Shown here: positions 61,877-64,000 of the stretch, piece after piece
How the letters are laid out: each line of letters begins with the position of its first letter
Position numbering within the stretch: position 1 is the stretch's first letter
Source of the DNA: Melastoma dodecandrum
Lineage: Eukaryota; Streptophyta; Magnoliopsida; Myrtales; Melastomataceae
DNA length: 64,000 bases
Assembly: GCA_029817715.1 (NCBI GenBank)
Contig: JARUPY010000290.1
Coordinates: forward strand, 2,666,001 to 2,730,000
Direction: 5' to 3'
Position numbers and translations under genes: made by a program
The notes under the pieces: generated by a model
What the model was told of the DNA's origin: nothing
The model's database searches: none
Seen by the model: the letters and a program-made list of their open reading frames with translations, nothing else

Positions 61877-62312
61877 CTAGGCAGTAGATAGATACAAATG
61901 TTGCTTGATATACCAAGCAAGATACTGCCGATACTGGACATGGTTGCGGAGGGAAATCCATCCGCCACATAAATCCCAAGGGTTGAGGAAGATCCATTCC
62001 TCACCTGGTTCCATGCAGTTGAAGTAGGAAAACTGGGCCTCAATTGTGTGAAGTACACAGTTTCGGGCCTTATAGTCTATATACTCATCTAATGCAGTGA
62101 TGGTACGGGTAAAGTGTTTAAGAGTCTTCTTCTTTTTCCAGAGTGGCTCGTCATATTGTCGACGAATGCTGTGGAAGTGGCTACGTAAGACATCACTGTT
62201 GGGAAAGGGGGGTTTGCGGAAACGCTGTCTTCCTAGTGGAGGTCTCATCACACCTACTATCAGTGGCCGCGACCTGCGCCTGGCAGCCCTCCTGGCTATA
62301 ACGGCAAGTGGT
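61877..62312 (-). CDS. hypothetical basic protein fragment of the right-edge element
   Basis: The frame is open on the minus strand from about 62312 to the stop at 61877-61879, with an ATG at 62251 (124 codons). The upstream part without ATG is very basic (ARRAARRRSRPL), suggesting nucleic-acid binding or an upstream exon joined near 62320. The C-terminal half reads EPGEEWIFLNPWDLCGGW and YLAWYIKQHLYLSTA. No family was recognised. Confidence 0.4.
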
Positions 62313-62895
62313 CCTTATGGCAGTCGATAGCTTTACGGTTCTGAGAGAACCCTACCGAGTTAACAGGGTACTGCAAACATCCATTTCACAATCAGGGTTT
62401 TAAGCAGCCAAAATCACAATACTCATCACAAGATTTAGAGTTTATCTGGGAAAGAATTTTTCTCTTAAACAGGTCATACCATTATACTGAATTAGATATT
62501 ATAGACACAGAACAGCAAGTTTGCCAGTTTTAACCAAGCACAAATATCAACAAAGGTGATAGAGGGTAAACAAGTAAAACAAAGCAGAACCTGGAAAACT
62601 CTGGAAACAAGAGTGATAAAATGAACGCAATATAAAGCATACGATGGATGCTGGACAAAAAGGTCATGAGTTTGGGTTTTCTGGTTTTTGAATGTTTTTG
62701 GGTTTTCTGGGTTTTGCAGATGTTTTTGGGTTTATCGAAGGTGAGGGGGTTTCTTGAGAGATCGCCGATCTAGGGAACCACCACTACTGGATAACACCTT
62801 AGGAGAAGCTTAGCCGGCCATGGATATGGGAAAACTACTTGTGTATTAGCTCTCAATGTAAAATTGCTCTGCCCTGCTCCTCTGGTGGGAGTGTC

Positions 62896-62903
62896 TATTT
62901 ATA
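62896..62903 (-). promoter_or_regulatory. TATA-like box inside the right-edge element
   Basis: Minus-strand TATAAATA followed by GACACTCCCACCAG lies about 145 bp beyond the stop of the 313-codon frame and upstream of the second frame. An adenine/cytosine-rich, probably untranslated stretch with AAACCCAAAAAC-type repeats follows (62790-62650). Confidence 0.45.
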
Positions 62904-63047
62904 TTACAAAGATTTCACTATGCGAAAAGCTGTAAAGCTAAATTAGTGGAGCGAAATTTGCGGAGGAATCTTGCAGCTTTTGGAAAGTTAATTGGCTGCT
63001 TGTGCCGGCCTTATCGCTAAGGCATCTTCTTTATTCCTCGTGGGCGG

Positions 63048-63989
63048 CTACTCTCTTGGTCGCTTCCCTCGATTGTCGGGGAAGTGTTCTGAACTTCTTT
63101 TTTGAGTGGATGAGGGACCCGCTGATGAAGATTCTGGATTTGGGCCGGATGGGCCTGATGAGCTTGGGCCAAGGTCCACCTTGTTCAGGAAGTCTTGTGC
63201 AATATCTTCCCAATATACTCCGTCGTCATGATGCTCGTGCTGGTGGAGCGCGCATTGAAGTATGTGGACATGATTTGGGTCTGTGAACTGGATCTGATGT
63301 TGGAGTACGACGTCTGGGTCTAAATATGGAACTCCGTTTTCTTTACAGAGTCTGATCTTCAGAAATTCGTTGTCGGTGATGGCCATTTCTCTGTCTGAAT
63401 GGAGTGGAGCTTCATGAACTAGAGAAAAGGGAAGACTGGCGAATTCGTCTACTGTGTTGATGGATGCCATTGCCTGTAGCCTTGAGTCGAAATACCAGTA
63501 CCTGCGAAAAAGATAAACTGAATATGGGGTTATATCGCCGAACTTGAAGTATTTGTCTTGGTGAGCTTCAATCCACATCTTCCACTGTATTAGTGGGGCA
63601 AACCATGATAGTACTTCAGCTAAGTGAGAGTGAGGCCTTCTGTGTGGTGTGAAAGTATAGAGATCCCCTAGTTGTCCCAGATAAGTGAGTAGTTCCTCAG
63701 TGGGGAACTCAAGAGCCATTATGTGCTTATGCAGGAGATACCATAAGAGCCATTTTAGTTCTTCAGGAAAGATACTCATAGGCTCAATGGATATGACTCT
63801 GAGGAAAGGGTAGCAGGGATGTAGTCCTTGTTCTGGGAACATCATTCGTCCATATCTGCTAAAAATCCTTTCTAAGTATCGTTTTACCATGAGGCCAGCA
63901 TTGGCAAGGACTTCTTCCACGTGTTCCTTGTTATCATAGTGGATAATCTCTGGGGGAAGAATCCTTCTCATATCCAAAGGTTTAGGCAC
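63048..63989 (-). CDS. hypothetical protein of the right-edge element, 313 codons
   Basis: The longest uninterrupted frame in the window, with stop at 63048-63050 and an ATG at 63989; it may extend beyond the window. The protein is rich in aromatic residues and histidine in its first 250 residues (for example YLFRRYWYFDS, ILQCALHQHEHHDDG), with no predicted membrane segment by eye. The last 45 residues are Ser/Pro/Gly-rich (GPSSSGPSGPNP) and end in a basic GKRPRE that could be a nuclear signal. I do not recognise the family. Its context next to a TATA-like box and a second minus-strand frame points to a mobile-element or viral-derived protein rather than a host gene. Confidence 0.55.
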   Translation of the reverse strand: MPKPLDMRRILPPEIIHYDNKEHVEEVLANAGLMVKRYLERIFSRYGRMMFPEQGLHPCYPFLRVISIEPMSIFPEELKWLLWYLLHKHIMALEFPTEELLTYLGQLGDLYTFTPHRRPHSHLAEVLSWFAPLIQWKMWIEAHQDKYFKFGDITPYSVYLFRRYWYFDSRLQAMASINTVDEFASLPFSLVHEAPLHSDREMAITDNEFLKIRLCKENGVPYLDPDVVLQHQIQFTDPNHVHILQCALHQHEHHDDGVYWEDIAQDFLNKVDLGPSSSGPSGPNPESSSAGPSSTQKRSSEHFPDNRGKRPRE

Positions 63990-64000
63990 ATATGTGCGTA

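Larger units (their letters stand above)
61635..64000 (-). mobile_element. unclassified element at the right edge (retroelement or endogenous pararetrovirus-like, unproven)
   Basis: Sequence unrelated to the rest of the window starts exactly at the end of duplication copy 2. It has two minus-strand reading frames (63989-63048 and about 62312-61877) around a TATA-like box with an apparently non-coding leader. Layout and composition suggest a mobile or viral-derived element, but no reverse transcriptase, integrase or coat motif was seen, so the class is left open. Confidence 0.4.

Overview
This window is nuclear DNA of a flowering plant. Its genes are split by GT-AG introns, it carries Ty1/copia and Ty3/gypsy remnants, and several protein families are plant-specific (VAN3-binding DUF828 protein, SOB FIVE-LIKE, auxin response factor, neprosin/DUF239, Gnk2/DUF26). 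I cannot name the species. All calls come from reading the sequence and recalling family motifs; no search was run.

Layout. 1-3776: decayed Ty1/copia retrotransposon on the minus strand, cut by the window edge, with a short putative 5' LTR. 3777-6000: intergenic DNA with a tRNA-derived SINE-like element, a Ty3/gypsy reverse transcriptase relic and AT-rich DNA. 6000-22100: the gene-rich part, all plus strand: a small At5g17165-like LEA-type protein, a VAN3-binding-like protein (DUF828 + PH-like), a compact cluster of two pseudogenes (metacaspase on minus, PF03407 nucleotide-diphospho-sugar transferase on plus), nuclear poly(A)-binding protein PABN, a broken Mediator subunit MED31, NAD-dependent glutamate dehydrogenase (complete, 411 codons), and plastid-type methionine sulfoxide reductase A (complete). 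These are unrelated housekeeping or regulatory genes, not an operon.

22500-28600: decaying sequence: DUF26 fragments, a G-rich tract, an array of three ~655-bp tandem repeats, one copy of an unknown Pro-rich/transmembrane family, and a 5'-truncated ARF5-like pseudogene.

30215-61634: a large direct segmental duplication. Copy 1 is 30215-46535 and copy 2 is 49245-61634; they are near identical, but copy 2 lacks 41124-45032, joined at a TCT microhomology. Each copy holds an aldo-keto reductase lacking its catalytic middle, a SOB FIVE-LIKE gene, dispersed 'R' repeats and five members of the Pro-rich/transmembrane family. A neprosin-domain pseudogene lies in the spacer. 61635-64000: an unclassified minus-strand element with two reading frames around a TATA-like box.

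The most novel item is the small Pro-rich/single-transmembrane family (11 copies here) with a conserved basic W-x-x-W-K and N-V-x-x-N-V tail. Several copies carry a stop codon just before the membrane segment.
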